From NCBI GenBank assembly GCA_002428225.1, contig DIUD01000038.1, positions 1 to 61,637 of the forward strand: a stretch of 61,637 bases of DNA. The letters are read 5' to 3'. Below are positions 39,110-47,780 of this stretch, piece by piece (within the stretch, counting starts at the first letter, position 1; each line of letters opens with the position of its first letter). The position numbers and the translations under genes are program-made. The DNA comes from Roseovarius sp. UBA6167. GTDB lineage: Bacteria; Pseudomonadota; Alphaproteobacteria; Rhodobacterales; Rhodobacteraceae. The notes under the pieces are model-generated. The model did not search any database. It was not told where the DNA came from and saw only the letters and a program-made list of their open reading frames with translations.

Positions 39110-39411
39110 AAAATCAAGGGGGGGGTGCGCCCGAAGACCGTCCGCGCATCCGGCGGCGGCATCGAGCCGGCCCTCGGCCAACACCCCGAGGCGGTTGGCA
39201 TGACCGCCGGCCAGGCGGGTGGTTTCCAGATCGTTCACCCGATCGCGCCACGCCGCCACGATCATCGCCACCGGACAGACAAAGGACGAAGTGGCGTTGG
39301 CGGCGCCAAAGGCCCGAACATATCAACGCCCGTCTGCGCGTCGGCATTTCTGCCGCTTGATCTTCTCCCCGGCAGTGATAACTATGGTTCTCCGAAGCAG
39401 GGCAGACGAGT
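39110..39411. other. Gene-free interval with an antisense coding-like remnant
   Basis: A 302-bp gap between two plus-strand genes. On the minus strand about 39120-39320 reads as protein-like sequence, about 65 codons, including AWRDRVNDLETTRLAGGHAN. It has an in-frame stop upstream, only GTG starts, and an eight-C homopolymer at its 3' end. I do not recognise the family and treat it as a possible pseudogene fragment. The right end holds the promoter of the DUF1178 gene. Confidence 0.35.
39357..39384 (+). promoter_or_regulatory. Candidate promoter for the DUF1178 gene
   Basis: TTGATC (39357-39362) and TAACTA (39379-39384) with a 16-bp spacer; TGA precedes the -10 as in extended -10 promoters. 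The predicted start, about 39391, gives a 20-nt leader to ATG 39412. Confidence 0.45.
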
Positions 39412-39816
39412 ATGATACGGTTTTCGCTGAAATGCGATACGGGACATCGCTTTGACAGTTGGTTTCAATCTGCCGAGGCGTTTGAGAAATTGAGCGCCTC
39501 TGGGATGCTCGCCTGCGCGATCTGCGGCGCGAACTCGGTCGAAAAGGCGCTCATGGTCCCTCAGGTGCGGAACACGCGCCCCGATCCCGTTCCCCATCCC
39601 GCCGAACAGGCGCTCGCCGAATTGCGCCGCCGGGTCGAGGAAACGGCCGATTATGTCGGCCCCCGGTTCGCCCGCGAGGCGCGCGACATGCACGAGGGAT
39701 TGATCCCCGAGCGTGCGATCTATGGCGAGGCAAGGCCGGACGAGGCCCGCCGCCTGATCGAGGACGGAGTGCCGGTCGCGCCGCTGCCCTTCACCCCCCG
39801 CCGCAAATCGAACTGA
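39412..39816 (+). CDS. DUF1178 family protein
   Basis: A 134-residue protein of DUF1178, a family in alpha- and betaproteobacteria. The N-terminus MIRFSLKCDTGHRFDSWFQS is diagnostic. CDTGH and CAICGANSVEKALMVP (about 36-51) supply four Cys/His, consistent with a small zinc ribbon. The C-terminal part (about 65-120) is helical, with VEETADYVGPRFAREAR and a final short basic tail. No function is established. The start at 39412 is preceded by a weak acgag site and a good promoter at 39357-39384. The SDR gene follows 9 bp downstream, so they probably form an operon. Confidence 0.88.
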   Translation: MIRFSLKCDTGHRFDSWFQSAEAFEKLSASGMLACAICGANSVEKALMVPQVRNTRPDPVPHPAEQALAELRRRVEETADYVGPRFAREARDMHEGLIPERAIYGEARPDEARRLIEDGVPVAPLPFTPRRKSN

Positions 39817-39825
39817 GGAGGCCCC

Positions 39826-40473
39826 ATGCATATCGTCATCACCGGCGCATCGCGCGGCATCGGCGCGGAACTTGCGGCGCGCTATCGCGCCGAGGGCCAC
39901 GACGTCACCGGCACCGCACGCAAGGGCGACGGCGATCTGGTCAGGCTCGACGTGACGCGCCCCGAGGAATTCGCGGCACTGGCCGCGCATGTCGGGCCGC
40001 GCCCGGTCGATCTGCTGATCTGCAATGCCGGGGTTTACCCGGACGGAGGCCAGAACCTCGACACCGGCTATCCGGCCCCGATGTGGGCCGAAACCTTTGC
40101 CACCAACGTCACCGGCGTGTTTCTCTCGGTGCAGACGCTCCTGCCCAACCTGCGCGCGGCGAAGGCGGCAAAGATCGCCATCATCTCCAGCCAGATGGCC
40201 AGCCAGACCGTCGCGACGGGCGGCAGCTACATCTACCGTGCCTCCAAGGCCGCCGCGCTCAACCTCGGGCGCAACCTCGCCGCCGATCTTGCCCCCGTGG
40301 GCATCGCCGTGGGCATCTATCACCCCGGCTGGGTGCAAACCGACATGGGCGGACCAAAGGCCGCGATCTCGGCGGCAGAGGCCGCCGCGGGGCTGATCGC
40401 GCGCTTCACCGCGCTGGACCTCGAAAGCACGGGCCGTTTCCAGACATGGGACGGGCACGATCACCCCTATTGA
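39826..40473 (+). CDS. SDR-family NAD(P)-dependent oxidoreductase (short, CsgA-like)
   Basis: A 215-residue short-chain dehydrogenase of the compact CsgA/sniffer-like group. TGASRGIG nucleotide loop at 6-13, CNAG at about 66-69, and catalytic Tyr137 and Lys141 in YRASK with a Ser in ISSQMAS before it, so the active site is complete. C-terminus YHPGWVQTDMGGPKAAIS is typical. Substrate unknown. The ATG at 39826 has a strong gaggagg ribosome site that overlaps the end of the DUF1178 gene. Contrast with the SDR at 22340-23119, which lacks the Tyr/Lys pair. Confidence 0.9.
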   Translation: MHIVITGASRGIGAELAARYRAEGHDVTGTARKGDGDLVRLDVTRPEEFAALAAHVGPRPVDLLICNAGVYPDGGQNLDTGYPAPMWAETFATNVTGVFLSVQTLLPNLRAAKAAKIAIISSQMASQTVATGGSYIYRASKAAALNLGRNLAADLAPVGIAVGIYHPGWVQTDMGGPKAAISAAEAAAGLIARFTALDLESTGRFQTWDGHDHPY

Positions 40474-40619
40474 CGAGGGCGTGACGGCGGCGGGCGCGCG
40501 GCCCTGGTCGGTCCGGGGAGGTGGCTGCGTGTCGGGTCGCCCGTGACCATATATCGCCCTTGCAATGGACTGGCGGCACCGTCAAGTTTACCGCAGGCTT
40601 CAGGATTTGGAGGACAGCC

Positions 40620-41795
40620 ATGGAAGATATCGTAATTCTCGACGGGTGCCGCACGGCGATCGGCACCTTTGGCGGGGCTTTGGCGGGGACACCGCCGGGC
40701 GAGCTGGGGGCGATCGTCGCCAGGGAGGCGCTCGCGCGCGCGGGCGTCGAGGGCGGGCAGATCGGCCATGTTGTCTATGGCCATGTCATCAACACCGAGC
40801 CGCGCGACATGTATATCAGCCGTGTTTCCGCCATAAAGGCCGGCATCCCCGACACCACGCCGGCGATGAACGTCAACCGTCTGTGCGGTTCGGGCGCGCA
40901 GGCGATCGTCTCGGTGATCCAGTCGCTCGCGCTTGGCGATGCCGAGTTCGGCCTCGCCGGCGGCGCCGAGAACATGAGCCGCGCGCCCTATATCATCCCC
41001 GACCAACGCTGGGGCGCCAAGATGGGCGATACCAGGTCGCTCGACATGATGCTCGGCGCGCTCAACTGCCCCTTTGGCACCGGCCATATGGGCGTGACCG
41101 CCGAGAATGTCGCCAGGGAGCATGGCATCAGCCGCGCCGAGCAGGACGCCTTTGCCCTCGAGAGCCAGCGCCGCGCGGCAAAGGCCATCGCCGAGGGGCG
41201 GTTCACATCGCAGATCGTGCCGGTCGAGGTGCGCGTCAAGCGCGATACCGTGGCCTTTGCCACCGACGAGCACCCCAAGGCCACCACAGCCGAGGCGCTG
41301 GCCGGGCTGAAACCGGCGTTCCAGAAGGATGGCACCGTCACCGCCGGCAATGCCAGCGGCATCAACGACGGCGCGGCGGCGGTGGTGCTCGCGCGGGCCG
41401 GGGCAGCACAAAAGGCCGGGCTGAAGCCGCGTGCGCGTGTGCTCGGTTACGCCCATGCCGGGGTGCGCCCCGAGGTCATGGGGATCGGCCCGATTCCGGC
41501 GGTGGAAAAGCTGCTCGCGCGGATCGGGCTGACGGCGGCGGATTTCGACGTGATCGAATCGAACGAGGCCTTCGCCGCGCAGGCGCTTGCCGTCAACGAG
41601 GGGCTGGGCCTCGATCCTGCCCGCGTCAACCCCAATGGCGGGGCCATAGCACTTGGCCATCCCGTAGGCGCGACCGGCGCGATCCTGACGGTCAAGGCGC
41701 TCTACGAGCTGGAGCGCACGGGCGGCAAACGCGCCATCATCACCATGTGCATCGGCGGCGGTCAGGGCATCGCGCTGGCCATCGAGGCACTGTAA
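40620..41795 (+). CDS. Acetyl-CoA C-acyltransferase (thiolase, BktB/PhaA type)
   Basis: A 391-residue thiolase. The nucleophile Cys89 is in NVNRLCGSGAQA. His347 is in GGAIALGHPVGATGA, and the second active-site cysteine, Cys377, is in MCIGGGQG. The pattern fits biosynthetic or broad-range beta-ketothiolases (BktB/PhaA) more than FadA, but specificity cannot be fixed from sequence. There are no phaB, phaC or beta-oxidation genes nearby, so the pathway is uncertain. The start at 40620 is supported by ggagga 5-6 nt upstream and the canonical EDIVILDGCRTAIG N-terminus. Monocistronic by context. Confidence 0.93.
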   Translation: MEDIVILDGCRTAIGTFGGALAGTPPGELGAIVAREALARAGVEGGQIGHVVYGHVINTEPRDMYISRVSAIKAGIPDTTPAMNVNRLCGSGAQAIVSVIQSLALGDAEFGLAGGAENMSRAPYIIPDQRWGAKMGDTRSLDMMLGALNCPFGTGHMGVTAENVAREHGISRAEQDAFALESQRRAAKAIAEGRFTSQIVPVEVRVKRDTVAFATDEHPKATTAEALAGLKPAFQKDGTVTAGNASGINDGAAAVVLARAGAAQKAGLKPRARVLGYAHAGVRPEVMGIGPIPAVEKLLARIGLTAADFDVIESNEAFAAQALAVNEGLGLDPARVNPNGGAIALGHPVGATGAILTVKALYELERTGGKRAIITMCIGGGQGIALAIEAL

Positions 41796-41875
41796 TGCCC
41801 GGACCGCGTTAAGCCAATCTTCACCGCGATACCGGATGGTGACCCGAACACCATCCGGCGTGGCGGAGGAGGGGC

Positions 41876-44014
41876 ATGAGCCTGGCGAACAAGCTGGCGG
41901 AAGAACGGCGCGCGCGACTGGCTGCCGAACGTCTGCTGGAACACAAACAGGCCGAGCTGCGTGAGGCCAACCACAAGCTCAGCCTGCATGCGCGCGCGCT
42001 CAGCCATGAGGTGCACGAGACCCGCGCCGAGAACCTGCGTGTCAAATCCGACCTGACCGTGGCGCATCAGAAGGTCGAGATCGCCGAGCGCAGGCTCTGG
42101 CACTCGATCCAGACGATCGAGGACGGCTTTGCCTTTTTCGACGCCGACAGCCGGATGATCGCCGCCAACCGCGCCTGGCTTGCGGTTTTCGACGGGCTGG
42201 ACGAGGTGAAACCGGGGATCAGCTATGCAGAGATCCTCCGGATCATCACCGATGAGGGCATCTTCGATATCGGCGATCAGGCGCCGCATGAATGGCGCGA
42301 ATTCATGCTCGACCGCTGGCAAGGCCCCGCTCCCGAACCCATCGTGCTGCAGCTCTGGAGCGGGCACTATATCCGCATCATCGACCAGCCCGGCGCGGAC
42401 GGCGATGTGGTCAGCCTCGCGCATGACATCTCCGACACGATCCGCCACGAGAAGGAGCTCAAGGAGGCCCGCCGCCGCGCCGAGGCCGCCAACCGCGCCA
42501 AATCCGCCTTTCTCGCCAACATGAGCCACGAGATCCGCACGCCGATGAACGGGGTCGTGGGCATGGCCGATCTGCTTACGGAAAGCGCGCTGGATGAGGA
42601 ACAGCGCCTCTATGTCACCACGATCAAGCATTCCGCCGAGGCGCTCATGGTCATCATCAACGATGTGCTCGACTATTCAAAGATCGAGGCCGACAAGTTC
42701 GTGCTGCACCCCGAGCCCTTCGATCTCGAACGCTGCATCCACGCGCTGGTGACGTTGATGCAGGCCCAGGCGCGCGACAAGGGGATTGATCTTCTGGTGG
42801 ATTACGACCTCTTTCTGCCGCCGCGCCTTGTCGGCGACCAGGGGCGCATTCGACAGGTTCTTACCAACCTCGTGGGCAACGCCGTCAAGTTCACCGAGGC
42901 GGGCCATGTCCTGATCCGTGTCACCGGCATCCAGGCGGGTGACGGGGCCGAGGCCGATATCCGCATCACCATCGAGGATACCGGCATCGGCATCCCCGCC
43001 GACAAGATCGACCACATTTTCGGCGAGTTCAACCAGGTGGACGACGCCCAGAGCCGCAAGTTCGAGGGCACCGGCCTTGGGCTTGCGATCACGCAGCGGC
43101 TGGTGCGGCTGATGGGCGGCGACATCTGGGTGGAATCCGAGCCGCACCACGGCTCGACCTTCGGGCTGTCGCTGCACTTGCCGGTGGCCGAGGCGGGGGT
43201 GCCCGAGGCGCTGAGCCTTGCGCCCGGCCTGTCCCGCGCGCTGGTGGCCGAGCCGCACGACACCTGCCGGGCGCTGCTGGAGCGGCAGCTTGCCGCCCTC
43301 GGGCTGGCGGTGACGGCCTGCCGCGACGGGCGGGCCGCGCTCGATCTGCTCGCCGGGGCCGATCTGGTGGTGGCGGCCCATGCGATGCCCGGCCTGGACG
43401 GGACCGAGCTTGCGCAGGCGTTGCGTGCGGCCGGTCATGCCATGCCGATCGTGCTTTTGAGCGCGAGTCCCGCCAGCCTTGCCCGTGACCCCGCCCGCGA
43501 CCTCGTTCAGGCGGTGCTGCAACGGCCGGTGGCCCGCCACGAGCTGATCGCGGCCCTGGCCGAGCTTGCGCCCGCCGAACCCGCCCCCGAGGCCGCCCCG
43601 CGCGCCCTGCGTGTGCTGGCCGCCGAAGACAACAAGACCAACCGGCTGGTATTCTCCAAGATGGTGCATACGCTCGATATCGAGCTGCATTTTGCCGAGA
43701 ACGGGCGCGAGGCGGTGGCGCTGTTCCAGAGCATTGCGCCCGATATCGTGTTCATGGACATCTCCATGCCCGAGATGGACGGCAAGGAAGCGACCCGCGC
43801 CATTCGCGAAATCGAGGCGCACGAGGGCGGGCATGTGCCGATCGTCGCCATGACCGCCCATGCGATGAGCGGCGACGATGCGGACATCCTTGCCGCCGGG
43901 CTCGATCACTACCTGACCAAGCCGCTCAAGCGCGCGGCCATCGTCGAGCGGATACTGGACGCCACCCCGCCTGGCGTGCGCCCGCCCGAGGCCGCCATTC
44001 AGGAGGCAGGATGA
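41876..44014 (+). CDS. Orphan hybrid sensor histidine kinase (PAS, HisKA, HATPase, pseudo-REC, REC)
   Basis: A 712-residue cytosolic hybrid kinase without membrane segments. An N-terminal coiled coil (1-72) is followed by a PAS domain (about 73-190: IEDGFAFFDADSRMIAANRAWL). HisKA has phospho-accepting His218 in NMSHEIRTPMNGVVGM. HATPase has NLVGNAVKF (331-339), DTGIGIP (368-374) and GTGLGLAI (398-405). A first receiver-like region (about 453-560) has Ala501 where the phospho-Asp should be, so it is a pseudo-receiver. The second receiver (about 578-695) is complete, with Asp628 in VFMDISMP and Lys682 in TKP. The start has a strong ggagga ribosome site. No response regulator gene is adjacent. 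It overlaps yaaA by 16 bp, tail to tail. Confidence 0.93.
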   Translation: MSLANKLAEERRARLAAERLLEHKQAELREANHKLSLHARALSHEVHETRAENLRVKSDLTVAHQKVEIAERRLWHSIQTIEDGFAFFDADSRMIAANRAWLAVFDGLDEVKPGISYAEILRIITDEGIFDIGDQAPHEWREFMLDRWQGPAPEPIVLQLWSGHYIRIIDQPGADGDVVSLAHDISDTIRHEKELKEARRRAEAANRAKSAFLANMSHEIRTPMNGVVGMADLLTESALDEEQRLYVTTIKHSAEALMVIINDVLDYSKIEADKFVLHPEPFDLERCIHALVTLMQAQARDKGIDLLVDYDLFLPPRLVGDQGRIRQVLTNLVGNAVKFTEAGHVLIRVTGIQAGDGAEADIRITIEDTGIGIPADKIDHIFGEFNQVDDAQSRKFEGTGLGLAITQRLVRLMGGDIWVESEPHHGSTFGLSLHLPVAEAGVPEALSLAPGLSRALVAEPHDTCRALLERQLAALGLAVTACRDGRAALDLLAGADLVVAAHAMPGLDGTELAQALRAAGHAMPIVLLSASPASLARDPARDLVQAVLQRPVARHELIAALAELAPAEPAPEAAPRALRVLAAEDNKTNRLVFSKMVHTLDIELHFAENGREAVALFQSIAPDIVFMDISMPEMDGKEATRAIREIEAHEGGHVPIVAMTAHAMSGDDADILAAGLDHYLTKPLKRAAIVERILDATPPGVRPPEAAIQEAG

Positions 44015-44763
44015 GCGCGCAGGAACACGGGCCGCCCGGGCGTGGACAGTTCCGGCGCATGGGCATAGCCGCCGGTGTCGAAATCCAGCAGGCTGGCCGG
44101 ATCGCTCAGGCGGTTCTGGATGATGAACCGCGCCATCGCGCCACGCGCGCGCTTGGCATAAAAGCTGACGATCTTCGCCGCGCCGCCGCGATCCTCCATG
44201 AAAACGGGCGTGAGCACCCGCAGGCCAAGGGCCGCCTCGTCGACCGCGCCGAAATATTCCTGGCTGGCACAGTTCACGAGAACCCCCGTGCCAACCGCCG
44301 CGGCCTGCGCCTTGAGCGCGCGCGCGATCCGGTCGCCCCAGAAGTCATAAAGCGTCCGGCCGCGCCCTGTCGCCAGCCGGCTGCCCATCTCCAGCCGGTA
44401 TGGCGCGATCGCGTCGAGCGGGCGCAACACGCCGTAAAGCCCCGAGAGAATCCGCAGATGATCCTGCGCCCAGGCCATCTCGTCGGGATCGAGCGATCCG
44501 GCCTCCAGCCCCTGATAGGTATCGCCCGCAAAGGCGAGGGCTGCGGGTTTTTCGTCCATCGTGCCGAAGGCCGCGAACCGTCCCGCATTGAGCCGCGCGA
44601 GGCTTGGGGAAATCTTCATCAGCCGTTGCAGGCCCTCGGCCCCGAGCCCGCGCGCCACCTGCGCCAGTTCCTCCGCCTCGCCGTGAAAGGCGGGACGGGT
44701 GGCGGTGATGCCCGCAACCGGGGTCATGTCCATCTTCTTGGCGGGCGAGACGACGACCAGCAT
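43999..44763 (-). CDS. yaaA: Peroxide stress protein YaaA
   Basis: A 254-residue protein of the YaaA/DUF328 family. YaaA in E. coli lowers free iron and protects DNA and proteins during hydrogen-peroxide stress, and the fold binds DNA. Signature segments are MLVVVSPAKKMDM at the N-terminus, FAGDTYQGLEAGSL (about 82-95), LRILSGLYGVLRPLDAIAPYRLEMG (about 105-129), NCASQEYF and VSFYAKRARGAMARFII. The start at 44763 is chosen over ATG 44784 because of its aagga-type ribosome site and exact family N-terminus. recQ lies immediately upstream on the same strand with 30 bp between, suggesting a DNA-protection transcription unit. Confidence 0.93.
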   Translation of the reverse strand: MLVVVSPAKKMDMTPVAGITATRPAFHGEAEELAQVARGLGAEGLQRLMKISPSLARLNAGRFAAFGTMDEKPAALAFAGDTYQGLEAGSLDPDEMAWAQDHLRILSGLYGVLRPLDAIAPYRLEMGSRLATGRGRTLYDFWGDRIARALKAQAAAVGTGVLVNCASQEYFGAVDEAALGLRVLTPVFMEDRGGAAKIVSFYAKRARGAMARFIIQNRLSDPASLLDFDTGGYAHAPELSTPGRPVFLRAHPAS

Positions 44764-44793
44764 AAGTGTTTCCTTCATCGGCACAGAGCGGAT

Positions 44794-46842
44794 TTAGTCC
44801 GCCGCGTGCAGAACGTCCAGAAAGGCCGCGCCGAAACGCTCGGCCTTTTGCCGGTCCATGCCCGGCAGGCGTTCGAGCGCGTCAAGCGTCGCGGGCCGCC
44901 GCTCGGCGATCTGGCGCAGCGTCGATCGGGTGCACGAGAGCGGCCGGAGCGTGCCGCACGGGCCGCGCGCAAGATCGCGGCTCACCTCGGCCAGCCGGTC
45001 ATACAGCGCGCCCTCGGGCCGCCCGGCCAGCTTGCGGCGGGTGGGGTGCATGGCCTCGGCCACGGCGCCGGTGATGACCTCCAGAAAGGCCGCGCCGTAA
45101 CGCTCCAGCTTGGTCGCGCCGACGCCGCCGATCCGCGCCATGGCATCGAGCGTGGCAGGGCGCGTCTCGGCCATCTCGATCAGCGTGCGGTCGGTAAAGA
45201 CGATATAGGCCGGCACGCCCGCCGCCTCGGCCAGCGCGCGGCGTTTCGCCTTGAGCGCGGAAAGAAGCGGTGCATCTTCGTCCGAGACGAGCGCGCGGGG
45301 CGCGGGGCGCGCCGCGGCACCCCTGAGCGTATCGCGCCGCAGCCGGATCGCGGCCTCGCCGCGCAGGATCGGGCGCGCGCCCTCGCACATCACCAGCGCG
45401 CCGTGGCGCTCGGGGTCGGGGCGCACGAGGTCATGCCCCATCATCTGCCGGAACACCCCCTGCCAGAGCCGCTTGTCATGGGCGCGGCCCACACCGAAGG
45501 TGGGCAGCGCGTCATGGCCGCGCGTGCGCACCTTTTCGGTGGCAGTGCCGGTCAGGATGTCGATGAGGTGGCCCGCGCCAAAGCTCTCGCCGGTGCGCAG
45601 CATGGCCGAGAGCGCCATGCGCACCGGCTCGGTCGCGTCAAAGCTCTCAGGCGGCGCGTCGCACAGATCGCAATTTCCGCAAGGGCCGGCCTCTTCGTCG
45701 AAATAGCGCAACAGGCTTATCCGGCGGCATTCCAGCGCCTCGGCCAGCCCCAGAAGCGCGTTCAATCGCCCGTGATCGGCGCGGCGGCGCTCGGGCGGGG
45801 CCGGCCCCTCGTCGATCTGGCTGCGGCGCAGGCGGATGTCGTCGGGACCGTAGAGCGTCAGCGTCTCGGCGGGCGCGCCGTCGCGGCCCGCGCGCCCGAT
45901 CTCCTGGTAATAGCTCTCGATGGATTTGGGCAGATCGGCATGGGCGACCCAGCGGATATCGGGCTTGTCCACGCCCATGCCGAAGGCGACCGTGGCCACG
46001 ACGATCAGCCCGTCCTCGGTGTTGAAGCGGTCCTCCACCGCGCGGCGCGCGGGCGCCTCCATCCCGCCGTGATAGGCGCAGGCGGCGTGCCCGGCCTCGT
46101 AGAGCGCCTTTGCCAGCGTCTCGGTCCTGGCGCGGGTGCCGCAATAGACGATGCCCGATTGCCCGCGCCGGGCGCCCGCGAAATCGAGGAGCTGGCGGCG
46201 GGGGCTGTCCTTGGTGGCAAAGGCGAGGTGGATATTGGGCCGGTCAAAGCCGTAGAGAAAGGTCTGCGGGGCGGTGCCGTCAAAGAGTTTCTCGATGATT
46301 TCGGCCCGTGTCTCGGCATCGGCGGTGGCGGTGAAGGCGGCAAGCGGCACGCCGAGCGCGCGGCGCAAGTCGCCTATCGCGAGGTAATCGGGGCGAAAAT
46401 CATGGCCCCACTGGCTTACGCAATGGGCCTCGTCCACGGCGATGAGACCGACCCCGATCCGCCGCAGCATCGCCGTTGTTCCCGAAGAGACCAGCCGTTC
46501 GGGCGCGAGGTAAAGCAGCTTCAATCGCCCCTCGTCGAGCGCGCGCCAGACCTCGGCCGTCTCCTCCTCGGTATTGCCGGAGGTGAGCGCACCCGCCGCC
46601 ACCCCCACGGCCCTGAGCGCGCGCACCTGATCGCGCATCAGCGCGATGAGCGGCGAGACCACCACCGTCACCCCCTCGCGCAAGAGCGCGGGCAACTGGA
46701 AACAGAGCGATTTTCCGCCCCCCGTCGGCATGATCGCCAGCGTGTTGCAACCCGAGGCGACGGTCTGGACGATTTCCTCCTGACCGGGGCGGAAGGCATC
46801 GAATCCGAAAACATCGCGCAAAAGCGTGGCAGCGCCGGACAT
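44794..46842 (-). CDS. recQ: ATP-dependent DNA helicase RecQ
   Basis: A 682-residue superfamily 2 helicase in recombination repair. Walker A TGGGKS is at 40-45 and the DEAH box VDEAHC at 135-140. Helicase C-terminal motifs (GIVYCGTRARTE, VATVAFGMGVDKPDIR, QEIGRAGRDG) follow. The zinc site has CRRISLLRYFDEEAGPCGNCDLC-type cysteines (about 375-400), then a winged-helix RQC region. It ends in two HRDC-like modules, about 525-590 and 600-680 (YIVFTDRTLIEMAETRP, then TLRQIAERRPATLDAL). E. coli RecQ has a single HRDC at about 610 residues. The start at 46842 has caggga 8 nt upstream. yaaA follows. Confidence 0.95.
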   Translation of the reverse strand: MSGAATLLRDVFGFDAFRPGQEEIVQTVASGCNTLAIMPTGGGKSLCFQLPALLREGVTVVVSPLIALMRDQVRALRAVGVAAGALTSGNTEEETAEVWRALDEGRLKLLYLAPERLVSSGTTAMLRRIGVGLIAVDEAHCVSQWGHDFRPDYLAIGDLRRALGVPLAAFTATADAETRAEIIEKLFDGTAPQTFLYGFDRPNIHLAFATKDSPRRQLLDFAGARRGQSGIVYCGTRARTETLAKALYEAGHAACAYHGGMEAPARRAVEDRFNTEDGLIVVATVAFGMGVDKPDIRWVAHADLPKSIESYYQEIGRAGRDGAPAETLTLYGPDDIRLRRSQIDEGPAPPERRRADHGRLNALLGLAEALECRRISLLRYFDEEAGPCGNCDLCDAPPESFDATEPVRMALSAMLRTGESFGAGHLIDILTGTATEKVRTRGHDALPTFGVGRAHDKRLWQGVFRQMMGHDLVRPDPERHGALVMCEGARPILRGEAAIRLRRDTLRGAAARPAPRALVSDEDAPLLSALKAKRRALAEAAGVPAYIVFTDRTLIEMAETRPATLDAMARIGGVGATKLERYGAAFLEVITGAVAEAMHPTRRKLAGRPEGALYDRLAEVSRDLARGPCGTLRPLSCTRSTLRQIAERRPATLDALERLPGMDRQKAERFGAAFLDVLHAAD

Positions 46843-47218
46843 GGGATTCCCTGCAAGGTTGGACTAAGTCTGCTCTTGCGTGGACCTTTTCACACAAGGA
46901 CTGGGGGAACAAGCCCCCGTTCGGCCAGAACCGCCCTGCCCCGCTCAGGCCAGCGCGGCGGCGGGGCGGATTGCGCCGGTCTCGATCCCGCGCCAGATTT
47001 CGGTGAGGGGGACGGCCATGGTCATGCGCGCGCTCCGTTTCCAGGTGCTTCAAGCAGGGCGAAGCGGGCGAAAATCCGCCAATTCCACCTTTCACTTCTC
47101 GCCTGTTTCAGGCTAATGTTGCATCGTCGAGTAAGGCCGGGTCGCATAAAACAACGATCCCGTAAAGGGCGGCGGACGACCAAGGATATTGAGGCACTGA
47201 CGGCTTGGAGGCTGGACA
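46843..47218. other. Gene-free interval between recQ and the IalB-type gene
   Basis: A 376-bp divergent spacer. The part next to recQ carries a GGGGG-AACAAG-CCCCC hairpin at 46903-46918. A 26-codon minus-strand frame at 46945-47025 has a ribosome-site-like ggag 6 nt before its ATG, and ends before that hairpin. The part from about 47080 to 47218 is AT-richer and contains TTTCAC...TAATGT-like elements that may be the promoter for the plus-strand gene. Confidence 0.4.
46945..47025 (-). CDS. Possible 26-residue small protein
   Basis: A short open frame encoding MTMAVPLTEIWRGIETGAIR plus six small residues. It has a ggag sequence 5-6 nt upstream of its ATG, and a GC hairpin (46903-46918) 27 nt after its stop. 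No membrane segment and no family recognised; the start resembles the N-terminus of some longer enzymes, so it may be a truncated remnant. It lies between the recQ promoter region and the divergent IalB-type gene. Confidence 0.25.
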   Translation of the reverse strand: MTMAVPLTEIWRGIETGAIRPAAALA

Positions 47219-47740
47219 ATGATGGCAAGGATGGCGGCGGGGCTCGCTTTGGCCGGGGCAATTGCGACGGGCGTGGCAGCACAAGGCACGAGCACGAACC
47301 AGGTGGCCACCAGCACTGCGTGGAGCGTGTTCGAGGAGAGCGACCCGCGCGAATGCTGGGCGGTGTCGGCGCCGACCGAGACGGTCAACACGCGCGACGG
47401 GCGCGTGGTGGCGGTGCGGCGGGGCGACATCCTGTTGATGACGTTTTTCCGTCCCGGCGCCGAGGTGCAGGGGCAAATCACCTTTACCGGCGGCTATCCC
47501 TTCGCCCCCGGCTCGACCGTGAACATGCGGGTGGGCGACGAAAGCCACGAGATGTTCACCGAGGGCGAATGGGCCTGGCCCGCAACGGCTGAGGACGATG
47601 CCAGGATCCTCGCAGCGATGAAGCGCGGGGTGGACGCGGTGCTGACCGCGCGCTCGGCGCGCGGCACACAGACAAAGGATACGTTCTCGCTCATGGGTTA
47701 CACGGCGGCGGTGGAAGAGGCCGAAAACCGCTGCAAATAG
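47219..47740 (+). CDS. Invasion-associated locus B (IalB)-family periplasmic protein
   Basis: A 173-residue exported protein. Residues 1 to about 21 form a signal peptide (MARMAAGLALAGAIATGVAA) with an Ala-x-Ala cleavage site. The mature part has the IalB-type pattern: WSVFEESDPRECWAVSAPTE (about 35-54, with a cysteine paired to one near the C-terminus), MTFFRPGA, and AARILAAMKRGVDAV-like helix followed by TKDTFSLMGYTAAVEEAENRC. IalB proteins were named in Bartonella but are widespread in free-living alphaproteobacteria, where their role is unknown. The start at 47219 follows ggagg (8 nt); ATG 47222 is a near-equal alternative. It ends 41 bp before the convergent ptsP. Confidence 0.82.
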   Translation: MMARMAAGLALAGAIATGVAAQGTSTNQVATSTAWSVFEESDPRECWAVSAPTETVNTRDGRVVAVRRGDILLMTFFRPGAEVQGQITFTGGYPFAPGSTVNMRVGDESHEMFTEGEWAWPATAEDDARILAAMKRGVDAVLTARSARGTQTKDTFSLMGYTAAVEEAENRCK

Positions 47741-47749
47741 CCCCGCGAT

Positions 47750-47766
47750 CCGCGCGCAACGCGCGG
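47750..47766. terminator. Shared hairpin between convergent genes
   Basis: CCGCGCG-CAA-CGCGCGG, a perfect 7-bp stem with a 3-nt loop, lies in the 40-bp gap between the convergent IalB-type gene and ptsP. There is no T-tract on either strand, so it may act as a rho-dependent or simple structural barrier. Confidence 0.35.
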
Positions 47767-47780
47767 GCGGGCGGGCAGGG

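Noticed and set aside
44011..47592. A 1193-codon plus-strand frame opposite yaaA and recQ
   Set aside because: Antisense shadow of two genes with clear catalytic motifs; no domains visible in its translation.
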